Positions 26,292-36,900 of a stretch of 64,000 nucleotides of DNA are shown here, piece after piece. The stretch covers positions 1 to 64,000 of the forward strand of contig NZ_JNZZ01000032.1 of the NCBI RefSeq assembly GCF_000717645.1. The letters run 5' to 3'. The stretch's first letter is position 1; the number at the start of each line of letters is the position of its first letter. Under the pieces are notes generated by a model that made no database searches, was not told the DNA's origin, and saw nothing but the letters and a program-made list of their open reading frames with translations. Made by a program: the position numbers and the translations under genes. Source of the DNA: Streptomyces californicus. Lineage in GTDB: Bacteria; Actinomycetota; Actinomycetes; Streptomycetales; Streptomycetaceae.

Positions 26292-27593
26292 TCACTCCCC
26301 GACCATGATCGTGGTGAGGATCGCGGCGAGATGGCCCGGGTCGCGCACCCCGCACATCTCGCGCGCCGAGTGCATCGACAGCCCCGGCACCCCGACGTCC
26401 ACCGTCGTCACGCCGAGCCGGGCCGCGGTCAGCGGGCCGATCGACGTGCCGCACGGCATCGCGTTGTTGGAGACGAACGGCTGCCAGGGGGCCCCGGCCC
26501 GCTCGGCCGCCGCCGTCAGCACCGCGATGCCGGTGGAGTCGGTGGCGTACCGCTGGTTGACGTTCACCTTGACGGTCGGCCCGCCGTTGGGGAGCGGACG
26601 GTGGTCGGGGTCGTGCCGCTCGGCGTAGTTGGGGTGCACCGCGTGCGCCATGTCGGCGGAGACGCAGAACGCGCCCGCCAGCGCCCGCGACCAGTCCTCC
26701 TCGCTGCCGCCGCGCGCCGCCAGGGACCGCGACAGCACGCGCTCCAGCAACGGGCTCTGGGCGCCCGTCTCGGAACCGCTCCCGACCTCCTCGTGGTCGA
26801 AGGCCGCCAGCACCGGTACGTAGGAGGGCCGCGTCTGCCCCGTCGCCGCGTCCACCAGCGCCGTCACCCCGGCGTGCACGGAGACCTGGTTGTCCAGCCG
26901 GGACGCCACCACGAACTCCCGGTCCACGCCCAGGTATCCGGGCGGCTGCACGTCGTGCAGCATCAGGTCCCAGGCCAGCACGTCCGACGGGTCCTCCCCG
27001 GCGGCCGACGCGACCCGGCGCAGCAGTTCGCCCTCGCGCGGCTCGCCCAGCGCCCAGATCGGCGCGATGTGCCGCTGCCGGTCCAGGGCCACGCCCTCGT
27101 TCACCGTGCGGTCCAGGTGGATGGCCAACTGGGGTACGCGCAGCAGGGGTTCGTCGATCTGGACCAGCCGGTTGCGCGGGACGCCGTCCGGGCCGCGCAG
27201 GGCGAGCCGGCCGGAGATGCCGAGGTCCCGGTCGAGCCAGGTGTTCAGCGGGACCCCGCCGTAGATCTCCACGCCGATCTGCCGCCAGCCCGCGGTCCCG
27301 GTGTCCGGCGCGGGTTTGACCCGGAGGTTCGGCGAGTCGGTGTGGGTGCCGACGATCCGGAACGGGGTGTGGGCGGGCGCGTCCTCGGGGACGTACCAGG
27401 CGATCAGCGCCCCGGCGCGGGCGACGAAGCAGCCGCCCGTCGCCCCCGTCCAGTCGTCCGTGCCGCGCAGTTCGCGGAACCCGGCCTTCTCCAGGCGCTG
27501 GGCCGCGCTCGCCACCACGTGGTACGGGGACGGGCTGGCGGCGATGAAGGCGAGCAGGTCGTCGGTGTGGCTGCGGTGGGGGGCCGGAGTCAT
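26292..27593 (-). CDS. M18-family metallo-aminopeptidase, last gene of the hybrid cluster
   Basis: A 433-residue zinc aminopeptidase of the aspartyl aminopeptidase family. Metal and catalytic residues are all present: His84 in VGTHTDSPNLRVKP, Asp234 in SRLDNQVSVH, Glu268/269 in FDHEEVGSGSE, Asp314 in SADMAHAVHPNY and His408 in GLSMHSAREM. Start ATG 27593 overlaps the stop of the large synthetase gene (ATGA, 27590-27593), so the two are translationally coupled. An aminopeptidase locked to a line predicted to make an aminopeptidase-inhibitor warhead suggests a resistant target copy or bypass enzyme. M18 enzymes are also ordinary housekeeping proteins, so a second copy elsewhere in the genome would strengthen the idea. 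Confidence 0.93.
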   Translation of the reverse strand: MTPAPHRSHTDDLLAFIAASPSPYHVVASAAQRLEKAGFRELRGTDDWTGATGGCFVARAGALIAWYVPEDAPAHTPFRIVGTHTDSPNLRVKPAPDTGTAGWRQIGVEIYGGVPLNTWLDRDLGISGRLALRGPDGVPRNRLVQIDEPLLRVPQLAIHLDRTVNEGVALDRQRHIAPIWALGEPREGELLRRVASAAGEDPSDVLAWDLMLHDVQPPGYLGVDREFVVASRLDNQVSVHAGVTALVDAATGQTRPSYVPVLAAFDHEEVGSGSETGAQSPLLERVLSRSLAARGGSEEDWSRALAGAFCVSADMAHAVHPNYAERHDPDHRPLPNGGPTVKVNVNQRYATDSTGIAVLTAAAERAGAPWQPFVSNNAMPCGTSIGPLTAARLGVTTVDVGVPGLSMHSAREMCGVRDPGHLAAILTTIMVGE

Positions 27594-30500
27594 ACGGCAT
27601 CCGCCTTTCCGGTGTTCGGCTGTGGCTGGGAGGGTGGGTCCGGCAGGGGCCGGGTGGGGATGTCCGGCAGTGGCCTCGTGGGGGAGGCCGGGAGCAGCGG
27701 TGTGCCGGGACGGCCGGGACTGCCGGTCCCGGCGTCGCCCGGGACGTCCTCGGCGCCGGGGGCCGAGGACCCCGCCGAGGGGTGTTCCCCGAGGAGTTCC
27801 CGCACCGGCCGGTCGGGCCGGGCGCAGAACTCCGCGAGCAGTTCGGTGTACGAGGCGAGCAGGGTGTGGGCGGTCGCGTGGTCCCACAGGTCGGTGGAGA
27901 ATTCCAGGAACGTTCGATAACCCTTCGCCGGGTCCCGGCGCGGCGCAAGCCCGAAGCACAGCTCGCTGCGGGAAAGCGGCGGTGCCAGATCCGCCACCTC
28001 GACCCGGAGGCCGGGGATCTCGATGTCCGTGTCGACGGAGTTCTGGAAGGCCAGGACGTGCGGCACCCGGTCGGGGACGCTGACAGCGCCCGCCTCCCGC
28101 ATCGCCCGCATGATGCGCGCGGTGGGCAGCACATGGGCCATGGCGCCGAGCGCACCCACGCCCGTTCGGGCCGCGAGCTCCGCGCAGCTCTCCTCAAGAT
28201 TGGCTGAATCCAGTCGTACGCGGACCATCACCGCGGTGGACGTCATCGCCACGAGCGACTCGGTCGCGGTGCCCTCGCGGTTGGCGTACGGCACGCTCAG
28301 CAAGGTGTCCGGTTCCCCCGAGAGCCGGGTGAGGAAGACCCCGAGAGCCGCCGCCGCGACGGCGAACGGCGTGGTGCCCCGGGCCGCCGCCAACTCCTCC
28401 ACCGCCGCCCGCAGCGCACCCGGCGCGACCCCGCGCACGGTGTCCCCGCGCCCGCTCAGCTTCGGCGGGCGCGGCCGGTCGGTGGGTACGGGGACGGCGG
28501 ACGGCACCCCGTCCAGGTAGCGCGCGCAGAACGCGGCCCGCTCCGCCTCGGTGTCCGGGTCGTCGTGCTCGCGCTGCCACCGCGCGTACCCGGGGGCCTG
28601 CATCGCCGGAGCGGGCAGCCCGTGCGGCACGCCCGCGGCGGCGGCCGTGTACAGCGCCGCGATCTCCGCGAGCAGCAGCGACAGCGACCAGCCGTCCGCG
28701 CACACGTGGTGCAGGACGAACATCAGCTCCCAGCGGTCCTCCTCGACCCGCAGCAGCCGCAGGCGGGGCAGCAGGGGCCGGCCCAGTGCGAAGGGGGCTG
28801 CCGCGTCCGCCCGGCACAGGGCGTCCGCCCGGGGGCGGCGCTCGGCGGCCGGCAGCCCGGTCAGGTCCTCCACCGGCAGCGCCACCGGTCCGGCCGCCAC
28901 CACCTCCTGCCACCAGGGTGCCTCCGGGGCGCCGGAACCGGTCGGCGCGCCCTGAGCGCTCTGACCGTCCTTGAGACCCTGACCGCCCGGCCCCTCCGCT
29001 GCGTCCTGACCGTTCGCCGCGCCCGGCCTGTCCGGGGTTCCCTGGACGTACCGGGTGCGCAGCGCGTCGTGGCGGGCGATCACCTCGGAGACGGCGGACC
29101 GCAACGCGGCCGGGTCCAGCGGGCCGGTGAACGTGATCCGCGTCGGTACGTTCCACACGGCCGGGTCCGGCATGGCGTGGTGCCCGGCGATCATCCGGGC
29201 CTGCTGGTCGCTGACCGGGGCGCGGTCGACGACGACCAGCGGGTCGGGGTCCGTCGGCCGGTCGGGCTCCGCCGGCGGGTCGGAGCCCGGCAGCGGTTCA
29301 AGGCCCGCCGCCGCCCCGGAATCCACCGCCGACTCCGAACCCACCGCCGACTCCAAACTCACCGCCGTCGCCACCGCATCCGTCGCGGACGCCGCGTCGC
29401 CCGCGAGCCGCGCGGTCATCGCCCGGAGGGTCGGCTCGGCGAAGAGGTCCCTCATCGGATACGCGACGCCGAGCGTGTCGCGCACCCGGTTCACCAGGCG
29501 GATCGCGGCGATCGAATTGCCGCCCAGATCGAAGAAGTCGGCGTCGTCGGGGAGGCCCCGCAGATCGAGGACGGACTCCCAGACCTCGCGGAGCAGGGCG
29601 GCGGTGTCCTCGCCGGTCGCGGACGCCGCCTCTGCCTCCGCATGAGTCTTCGTCTCCGCTTCCGCCGGTGAAGCCGTTCCCGTCGGGGAAGCCGTTCCCG
29701 CCGGGGAGGTCGTCCTCGTCGGCGCGGTCGTCTCCTCCGGTGCGGTCGTCTCCTCCGGTGGATCGGTCATCGTGTCCAACTGCCGTGCCAGATCGGCGAG
29801 GTAGCCGTCCGCCGTCCCCTGGTCGAACAGGTCCGCGTCGTAGCGCAGCCGCAGCCGCAGGCTGCCGTCCGGCGCCTGGGTGGCCATCAGCGCCAGCTCC
29901 AGGGGAGCCGACGCCGTCCCCGCCCAAACCGCCTCGGCACGCAGCCCCGGCAGTTCGATTCCGGCCAGCGCCGTGTGGTCCAGATCGACCGAAACGGTCA
30001 TCAGCGGGCGCGGATTCCCCGGATCCGGGTGGACGGAGGCCAGCAGCGCGTCCAGGTCCACCCCGCTGTGCTCGTCCGCCGCGAACAGCGCCCGGCCCGT
30101 CGCCCGTACGGCGTCCGGCAGGGGCGTGGCATCGGTGGCGGACAGCGACAGCGGCAGCAGCGCCACGTGGAAGCCCACCGCGTCCGCCGTCTCCGGCCGC
30201 CGCCGCCCGAACGTCGTGCCGAGCAGGAACGCGTCCTGCCCCGACCGCCGCCGCAGCACCCACTGCCAGGCCGTGCACAGCGTGGCGAACAGGGTCACCC
30301 CGTGGAGCCCGCTCCACTCCCGCAGCCGGTCCGTCTCCGTCCGGCCCACGGTCCGGGCCACCGCCCCGCCGCGCCCCGCCACCCGACGGCCGCGCGGCCG
30401 GTCCGTGTGCAGGACCAGCACCGGCGGCTTCTCGCCCAGCAGCTCCCGCCACCAGGCCAGGTCGGCCGGGTCGGGGGAGGGCTCGGGGGCGCCGAAGGTC

Positions 30501-33500
30501 GTCCCGGCGGGACGCGCGAAGTACGGCGGGCGCCCGGCGCGGGCCGCCGCGTACAGCTCCTGGAGGTCGCCGGCGAGCAGCGCGGCCGAGTGCGCGTCCG
30601 TGATGATGTGGTGCAGGCCGAGGACCAGGACGTGGTCGTCGTCGGCCAGCCGCAGCAGCCGGGGCGTGAACAGCGGCCCCTCCGCCAGGTCGTAGGCCCG
30701 GTGGCTCTCCTCGGCGAGCAGCGCGGCGATCGCCCCGTCCGCGTCCTGCCCCCGGGCGTCGGACACCGCGAGCGCGCTGCGCGGCCCCTCCCGGACGACC
30801 TGGACGACACCGGCCCGCCCGTCGCCCCGGAACACGGTCCGGAGCCCCGCGTGGCGCTCGACCAGCCCCTCCACCGCCGTCCGCAGCGCTTCCACGTCCA
30901 GCGGTCCGCGCAGCCGTACCGCCTGCGTCTCGTTGTACGCCCCCGGGTTCTCCAGCACCTGCGCCGCCAGCCAGAGCCGGCGCTGGGCGGCGGTCGCGGG
31001 CGCCACCGCCTCCCGGGGCGGTGCGTCCGCCTCCCGGGTCGGTGCGTACGCCTCCCGGGGCTGTACGTCGGCCTCCCGGGTCGGGGCACACGCTTCCCGG
31101 GGCTGTACGTCAGCCTCCCGGGTAGGGGCAACCGCCTCCCGGGGCGACGCGACGGACGGCCGCGTCGGGTCGGTGCTTCGCGGCGGGTCGGTCCGCACCC
31201 GCTCCCGGACAGCCCCGGACCGTTCCTCGGCCCCCGCCCGCGCGTGCCGCTCCCGGGTCCCGCGGCGCAGGGCGTCCAGGTGCGTCAGCCCGGACCGCAG
31301 CCGCTGCTCGTCCATCCCGAAGTCGACCAGCGCGGCGATCTCGTCCACCCCGGCTCCGTGCAGCGCGTCGACGAACGGGGCGACGGTCGCGGGCGTCCCG
31401 ATCAGGGCGCGCCGGTCGCAGTACCGGTCGTACGCCCGACGGAACAGGTAGTCCAGGTCCTCCCCGCTTGCCGCCGCGACGTCCTCGCGCCGCTGCCCGG
31501 CCGCCGTCGCCGCCGCCCGCATCAGCAGCGAGGACCGCAGATACCGCACCATCGGCTCCAGCGCCTCCGCCCGCGCGGTGGCGTGGTCGTCGGCGAGGTA
31601 GGTGTGCACCAGCACCGTCACCCGCCCGGCCGCCGGGTCGAGCCCGCACCGGGCCCGCGTACGCCGGTAGTGCGCGATGTTCGCGGCGAGTTCGTCCACG
31701 CTCTGGCCCATCAGGTTGGTGACGACGCCGAGCCCGCGCCGGGCCGCCTCCTCGTACGAGCCCCGCTGCCCGGAAGTGGCCAGGAAGAACGGCGGCTCCG
31801 CCTGCACCGGGCGCGGCCGGACGCGGATCTCCGCCTCCGCGCCCTCGCCCGTGCGCCGGCGTACCCCCTCGCCCCGCCACAGCCGCCGCACCTCGTCGAG
31901 ATGGTCGAAGGCGATGCAACGCCGGTCCGCGAACCGGTCCGGGTGCAGGGCGAAGTCGCGGGCGTGCCAGCCGGTGGCGCAGCCGATGCCGACCCGCCCG
32001 CCGGAGAGGTTGTCGACCACCGACCACTCCTCCGCGATCCGCAGCGGATCGTGCAGCGGCAGGACGACCGAGCCCGCGTTGATCCGGATGCGGCCGGTCT
32101 CCCTCGCCACGGCGGCGGCGAGCACCGAGGGGTTCGGGAAGAGCCCGCCGAAGGAGTCGAAATGCCGCTCGGGCAGCCAGACGGAGGAGAAACCGTGCTC
32201 GTCCGCGAAGCGCGCGGTCGCGCAGACGGTCTCGTACGCCCGGACCGTCCCGCCGTCCTCCCGGCCGCCGTCCGTTCCGGCCCCGGCCTCCTCGCTCTGC
32301 GGGTAGTCGCCGAAGAAGTAGACGCCGAAGTCCGGTGCGGGACGCCGCGTTTCGGGCTCGCGGACGACGGGGGACGGTCGCGGCGGCCGGGGGAAGAACC
32401 CGCCGTCGCGCAGCTCGCGCAGCGACCCCTCGACCGCCTCGGCGACCCGGATCACGTCCTCCTCCGTGTGCGCGGTGGAGAGGTAGAAGCTCCGCCACTC
32501 CCAGACGTACACGCCGCGCAGTTGGAGGTGGTGGTACAGCAACTCCAGGTCGGCGCGGTGCTTGAAGCGAAACATCGACCCGAAGTGGACGAGTTCCAGC
32601 GGGAATTCCTCGTCGTGGAAGAAGGCGTTGAGCCGGTCCGCGAGCGCCTGCGTGCGGGCGTTGAGACCGCTCTGGAGCCCCGGCCCCCGCTCGGTGAGAT
32701 GGGTGAGGACCGCGCGGGCCGCCGCCATCGACAGCGGGTGCTGCATGTACGTCCCGCCGATGAACGTGGTCTCGCGCGAGGGCCCGCCCGGCTCCCCGTA
32801 CCGCCAGAACCCGCCGTCCACCCCGTCGAGCAGGTCCGCCCGGCCCGCCACCGCGCCGATCGGGAGCCCCGCCCCGAGCGCCTTCCCGTACGTGGCGAGA
32901 TCCGGCACCACGCCGAAGTGGTCCTGTGCGCCGCGCGGGTGGGGCCGCAGCCCGGTCAGCATCTCGTCGAAGAGCAGCACGATGCCGCGCCGCGCGGTGA
33001 GTTCGCGCAGCGACCGCACGAACTCCACCGGCCGCAGGCCCGGGTTGCGGCACTGCACCGGCTCGACGAGCACGGCCGCGATCGTGTCGCCGAGGGCCTC
33101 GATCGTCTCCAGGGCCTCCGGCGCCCCGTACTCCAGCACGATCAGCTCCGCCACCGCACTGGCCGGGATGCCCCGCGAGACGGGCACGGCGTGCTGCCCC
33201 GGGCCGCCGGGGCGGCCGAGGACGGAGTCGATGTGGCCGTGGTACGAGCCCCGGAACATGACGACCTTGTCGCGCCCGGTCGCGGCCCGGGCCAGCCGGA
33301 TCGCCGCCGAGTTCGCCTCCGTACCAGACGAGGCGAAGGCGACCCGCTCCGTACCGGTCAGCGAGGCGAGCAGGGCGGCGGCCTCCCCGGTGTCGGGGGA
33401 GCGGGGGCCGAAGCGCAGCCCGTCGGCGAGGTGGCGGCGCACCGCCTCGGTGACCGGCGCCGCCTCGTGGCCGAGGAGCAGCGCACCGAAGCCCATGGTG

Positions 33501-33961
33501 ATGTCGGTGTAGTCGTTGCCGTCCACGTCGGTCAGGCGGGATCCGTGCGCCGAACGGGCGGCGATCGGGTAGAGCATCTCCTTCGTCGCGTCCCGGAACC
33601 CCACGACGGCCCGGCTGTCGGCGAGCGCCGAACGGTGGTGCTGGGCCAGCTCCTTGGAGGTGCGGGTGCGCTCGGTGAACCGCCGGACGAGCGAGGCGGT
33701 GTGGGCCCGCTGCGTGGCGTCGGCCCCCGCCCCGGCCATCCCGCCCGCCGCGTCCACGACGAGGCGTGGGCCGTGGGCGCTCGCCTCGGCAGCGGGGGCG
33801 GCCGGTTCCGTCGTGCGGGCCGCCGCCCCCACAGACGACGCGCGGCCCGCCGCCTCGCGCGCCGCCGCGAGCCGGTCGGTGAGCGCGCGCGACAACGCGG
33901 CGGCCCGCGCCACGGCGTCGGCGGCGGAACCGGCGGCGGACGCGGGAACCTCCGTGCTCAT
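27590..33961 (-). CDS. Hybrid synthetase: aminotransferase - luciferase-like monooxygenase - C - T - C (no A, no TE)
   Basis: A 2123-residue megaenzyme. Domains in order are an N-terminal helical linker (1-75), a class III PLP aminotransferase (about 85-520; TNSG-type SSGTEANSAAIRL, Lys360 in ATYGKALGAG) and a flavin luciferase-like monooxygenase (about 543-905; SVWLPERHFDSFGG, VGIGCATGWHARDF). A repeat linker (938-988) leads to condensation domain 1 (about 988-1400; HHIITDAHS, Gly replaced by Ala), a thiolation domain (about 1455-1520; Ser1493 in FFDLGGNSIAA) and condensation domain 2 (about 1580-2055; HHVCADGWS). It should aminate the 3-keto and hydroxylate C2 of the chain from the upstream KS-AT-ACP, then couple it to an amino acid. 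No adenylation core motif or thioesterase is visible. ATGA overlaps link it to both neighbours. Confidence 0.95.
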   Translation of the reverse strand: MSTEVPASAAGSAADAVARAAALSRALTDRLAAAREAAGRASSVGAAARTTEPAAPAAEASAHGPRLVVDAAGGMAGAGADATQRAHTASLVRRFTERTRTSKELAQHHRSALADSRAVVGFRDATKEMLYPIAARSAHGSRLTDVDGNDYTDITMGFGALLLGHEAAPVTEAVRRHLADGLRFGPRSPDTGEAAALLASLTGTERVAFASSGTEANSAAIRLARAATGRDKVVMFRGSYHGHIDSVLGRPGGPGQHAVPVSRGIPASAVAELIVLEYGAPEALETIEALGDTIAAVLVEPVQCRNPGLRPVEFVRSLRELTARRGIVLLFDEMLTGLRPHPRGAQDHFGVVPDLATYGKALGAGLPIGAVAGRADLLDGVDGGFWRYGEPGGPSRETTFIGGTYMQHPLSMAAARAVLTHLTERGPGLQSGLNARTQALADRLNAFFHDEEFPLELVHFGSMFRFKHRADLELLYHHLQLRGVYVWEWRSFYLSTAHTEEDVIRVAEAVEGSLRELRDGGFFPRPPRPSPVVREPETRRPAPDFGVYFFGDYPQSEEAGAGTDGGREDGGTVRAYETVCATARFADEHGFSSVWLPERHFDSFGGLFPNPSVLAAAVARETGRIRINAGSVVLPLHDPLRIAEEWSVVDNLSGGRVGIGCATGWHARDFALHPDRFADRRCIAFDHLDEVRRLWRGEGVRRRTGEGAEAEIRVRPRPVQAEPPFFLATSGQRGSYEEAARRGLGVVTNLMGQSVDELAANIAHYRRTRARCGLDPAAGRVTVLVHTYLADDHATARAEALEPMVRYLRSSLLMRAAATAAGQRREDVAAASGEDLDYLFRRAYDRYCDRRALIGTPATVAPFVDALHGAGVDEIAALVDFGMDEQRLRSGLTHLDALRRGTRERHARAGAEERSGAVRERVRTDPPRSTDPTRPSVASPREAVAPTREADVQPREACAPTREADVQPREAYAPTREADAPPREAVAPATAAQRRLWLAAQVLENPGAYNETQAVRLRGPLDVEALRTAVEGLVERHAGLRTVFRGDGRAGVVQVVREGPRSALAVSDARGQDADGAIAALLAEESHRAYDLAEGPLFTPRLLRLADDDHVLVLGLHHIITDAHSAALLAGDLQELYAAARAGRPPYFARPAGTTFGAPEPSPDPADLAWWRELLGEKPPVLVLHTDRPRGRRVAGRGGAVARTVGRTETDRLREWSGLHGVTLFATLCTAWQWVLRRRSGQDAFLLGTTFGRRRPETADAVGFHVALLPLSLSATDATPLPDAVRATGRALFAADEHSGVDLDALLASVHPDPGNPRPLMTVSVDLDHTALAGIELPGLRAEAVWAGTASAPLELALMATQAPDGSLRLRLRYDADLFDQGTADGYLADLARQLDTMTDPPEETTAPEETTAPTRTTSPAGTASPTGTASPAEAETKTHAEAEAASATGEDTAALLREVWESVLDLRGLPDDADFFDLGGNSIAAIRLVNRVRDTLGVAYPMRDLFAEPTLRAMTARLAGDAASATDAVATAVSLESAVGSESAVDSGAAAGLEPLPGSDPPAEPDRPTDPDPLVVVDRAPVSDQQARMIAGHHAMPDPAVWNVPTRITFTGPLDPAALRSAVSEVIARHDALRTRYVQGTPDRPGAANGQDAAEGPGGQGLKDGQSAQGAPTGSGAPEAPWWQEVVAAGPVALPVEDLTGLPAAERRPRADALCRADAAAPFALGRPLLPRLRLLRVEEDRWELMFVLHHVCADGWSLSLLLAEIAALYTAAAAGVPHGLPAPAMQAPGYARWQREHDDPDTEAERAAFCARYLDGVPSAVPVPTDRPRPPKLSGRGDTVRGVAPGALRAAVEELAAARGTTPFAVAAAALGVFLTRLSGEPDTLLSVPYANREGTATESLVAMTSTAVMVRVRLDSANLEESCAELAARTGVGALGAMAHVLPTARIMRAMREAGAVSVPDRVPHVLAFQNSVDTDIEIPGLRVEVADLAPPLSRSELCFGLAPRRDPAKGYRTFLEFSTDLWDHATAHTLLASYTELLAEFCARPDRPVRELLGEHPSAGSSAPGAEDVPGDAGTGSPGRPGTPLLPASPTRPLPDIPTRPLPDPPSQPQPNTGKADAV
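31006..31146 (-). repeat. In-frame minisatellite in the synthetase linker
   Basis: Direct repeats with a composite period of about 42 bases, built on GCCTCCCGGG blocks, encode alternating PREA and APTREADVQ units between the monooxygenase and the first condensation domain (residues about 940-985). Such flexible linkers separate domains; copy number may vary between strains. Confidence 0.75.
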
Positions 33962-36900
33962 CGGGTCTCCGTCCCGGCGCGGGCGGTCAGCAGCGCGACG
34001 GCCTCGGAGAGCTGGGTGATCATCGCGGCCTGGATCTCCGCCAGTTGGCGTATCTGCTCGGACAGCGCGGCGACCTCGGCCCGGGTGGCGTACGCGGACG
34101 CGTCGGCGGCGGGCGAGTCCGCGCCGGTGGCGCTCCCTGCGACGGGCCCGGTGCCCATCGGCCCAGCGGCCGAAGGGACTTCAGGAGTCGGCGCCACAGC
34201 ACTCATGCCCCCGAGGCCGACCGCCGGAGCCGCCAGAGCGCCGGCGTTCGTCGTCGCGGGGGCCGCCCGCCCCGCTATCAGCGCGGCCGTCAGACGCGGG
34301 GTGCCCGCCTCCTCCAGGACCTCCCGCATGCTGATCTCCGTGCCGAACTCCGCCTCCAACTGCCGCACCATCCCGATGAGCTGGAGCGAGTCCGCACCGA
34401 GCCCGACGAACGTGCGGTCCGCCGCGACCTCGTCGGGGCGGTGCCCGAGGTGGCGCGCGGTCAGCTCCAGCACCCTGTCCAGTACGGCCTGTTCGGTCAT
34501 GCGGTCCTCCGGGGAGCGTGGCGATGGGCGAGCGGCATCGCAGCCGGCCGGGCGGGCCGGAGCGGGCGGTGCCGGGGGTGTGTCGGAAGCCGGGCGCGGC
34601 GTGCGCGGAGGGGGCGGCGGGGGCGTGTACGGGCCCGGCCCCCTCCAGTACGACCGGCGCTGGAAGGGGTACGTGGGCAGCCGGATACGCCGGCCCCCGC
34701 AGCCGTCGAGCAGCGCCGCCCAGTCCACCGGGGCCCCGGCGCAGTGCAGCGCGGCCACCGCCCGCTCCGCGTCCCGCGTCGGTACGCAGAGCGCGTCCGG
34801 CAACGTCCGGCGGACCATGCGCGTCAGCACGGCGGACGGCCCCAGCTCCACCAGCAGCGGAGCACCGGGACCCGGCAGCGGCCCCCCGGCCCCCGCACCC
34901 CCGCCCAGCCGGTCCAGCACGGCGGCGAAGTCGGCCGTACGGCGGGCCTGCGCGACCAGGTACGCGGCGTCGGCCCGCCACCCCGCCGGGCGTACGGTGC
35001 CGTCGATGCCGTCGACGAACTCCGTGTGCAGCGGGCGCAGTTCGGTCTTGTCGGCCAGCACCCGGAACTCCTCCAGCGCCCCGTCCAGCAGCGCGGTGTG
35101 GAACGCCCGGTCCACGGCCAGCACCTCGTACGCCTCGCCCCGCGCCGCCAGCAGCGCCCGCACCGCCTCCACGGCTTCCGGGGCCCCGCCCAGCACATGG
35201 TGCGCCGCCCCGTTCACCACGGCGAGCTCCAGCCCCGGCACGGCGGCCAGCAGCTCCCGTACCCGGTCCCGGGGGACGAACGCGGAGGCCATCGCGCCCG
35301 GGGCGGAACGTTCCTCCATCAGCCGTCCGCGCCCGCAGACCAGCCGCATCGCGTCCTCGGCGTCCAGCGCCCCGGCCACGCAGAGCGCCGCGTACGCCCC
35401 GACACTGTGCCCGGCGACCCGCGCCGGGACGATCCCGAGCCGCTCCCACAGGCGGGCCTGGGCGAGCTGGAGGGCGAACAGGGCGGGCTGGGCGAAGGCG
35501 GTGTCCCAGCGCGCGGGGCCCCGCCCGCCGACGATCCGGTCGAGGAAGTCGTGCCGGCCGGTCTCCTCGGCGTACACCCGGGCGCACTCCGCCAGCGTCC
35601 GGGCCACCACGGGGAAGCGCGCGGCGAGTTCGGCGCCCATGCCCGGGTGCCCGCCGCCCTGCCCGCTGAACAGGAACACCGGCTGCCGTACGCCGTCCGC
35701 GACCCCCGTCGCGTACGCCTCGCCCGCCGGGGCCCCGGACAGGAACGCGTCCAGCCCGGCGACCGGGTCCGCCGCCGTCACCACCAGCCGGTGCGGCAGC
35801 AGCCGCCGGCCGAGCGCCATGGTGGTCAGCAGATCGGCGGGGGCCGGGGGCGCCTCGTCCGCCAGCCGGTCCCGCAGCGCGCCGGCGTACGCCCGCAGCG
35901 CCTCCCCGTCAGCGGCCGAGACCGGCAGCAGGGCGGGCACGCGGGCCGACGGCGACGACAGCGCGGGCGCGCGGGCCGAAGGCGACAACAGCGCGGGAGC
36001 CGACATCGAGGGCGTCGATGGAGCGGCTGCGGCTGCGGCGGCTGCGACGGGCGCGGCCTCCGGCGCCTGTTCCAGGATCACGTGAGCGTTCGTACCGCCC
36101 ATGCCGATCGCGTGCACACCGGCTCGCCGCACCCCCGGCAGCGGCCAGCTCCGCTCCCGTACCGGCAGCAGGAACGGACTGCTCTCCACCGCCAGCGCCG
36201 GGTTGGGGCGGGCGAAGTTCACCAGCGGCGGGACCACCCCGTGGCGCAGCACCTCCACGGCCTTGATCAGTCCGGCGAGCCCGGCCGCGCTGTCCAGATG
36301 GCCGATGGCCGGTTTCGTCGAGCCGAGCGCGCAGAACCCGGTCCGGTCGGTGTGCGCGCGGAACGCCTCCGTCAGGGCGGCGAACTCGATCGGGTCACCC
36401 TTCAGCGTGCCCGTGCCGTGCGCCTCCACATAGCCGATGGACGCCGCGTCCACGCCCGCCGCCCGCAACGCCCCGAGCACCGCGTCCCGCTGCCCGGCTG
36501 CCCCGGGGGCCGCGAACCCCCGTTTGTCCGCGCCGTCGTTGGTGACCGCCGAGCCCAGGATCACCGCGTGCACGGTGTCGCCGTCGGCCAGCGCCCGTGC
36601 CAGCGGCTTGAGGAGGACGGCGGCGGCCCCGTTGCCGCCCACCGTGCCGTCCGCCGCCGCGTCGAAGGCCCGGACGGCACCGGTGGGGGAGAGGGTGGAG
36701 CCCTTCACCGGCACGTGTCCGCTGACCTGCGGCAGATGCAGCGCCGCCGAGCCCACCAGCATCAGGTCCGCGTCCCCGGCGCGCAGCGCCTGGCAGGCCA
36801 GGTGCACCGCCACCAGAGAGCTGGAGCAGGCCGTCGACACGGTGAGCGCGGGGCCGGTCAGACCGAGCCGGAAGGCGGCCCGAGCGGCCACGAAGTCGGG

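Noticed and set aside
26292..27593. Treating the M18 aminopeptidase as a purely housekeeping neighbour
   Set aside because: The four-base overlap with the synthetase gene indicates co-translation, so a link to the cluster is more likely, though not proven.
29975..36085. A 2036-codon open frame on the plus strand, antisense to the megasynthetase genes
   Set aside because: It mirrors the third-position G/C bias of the real minus-strand genes, has no domain pattern, and is Arg/Gly/Pro/Val low-complexity.
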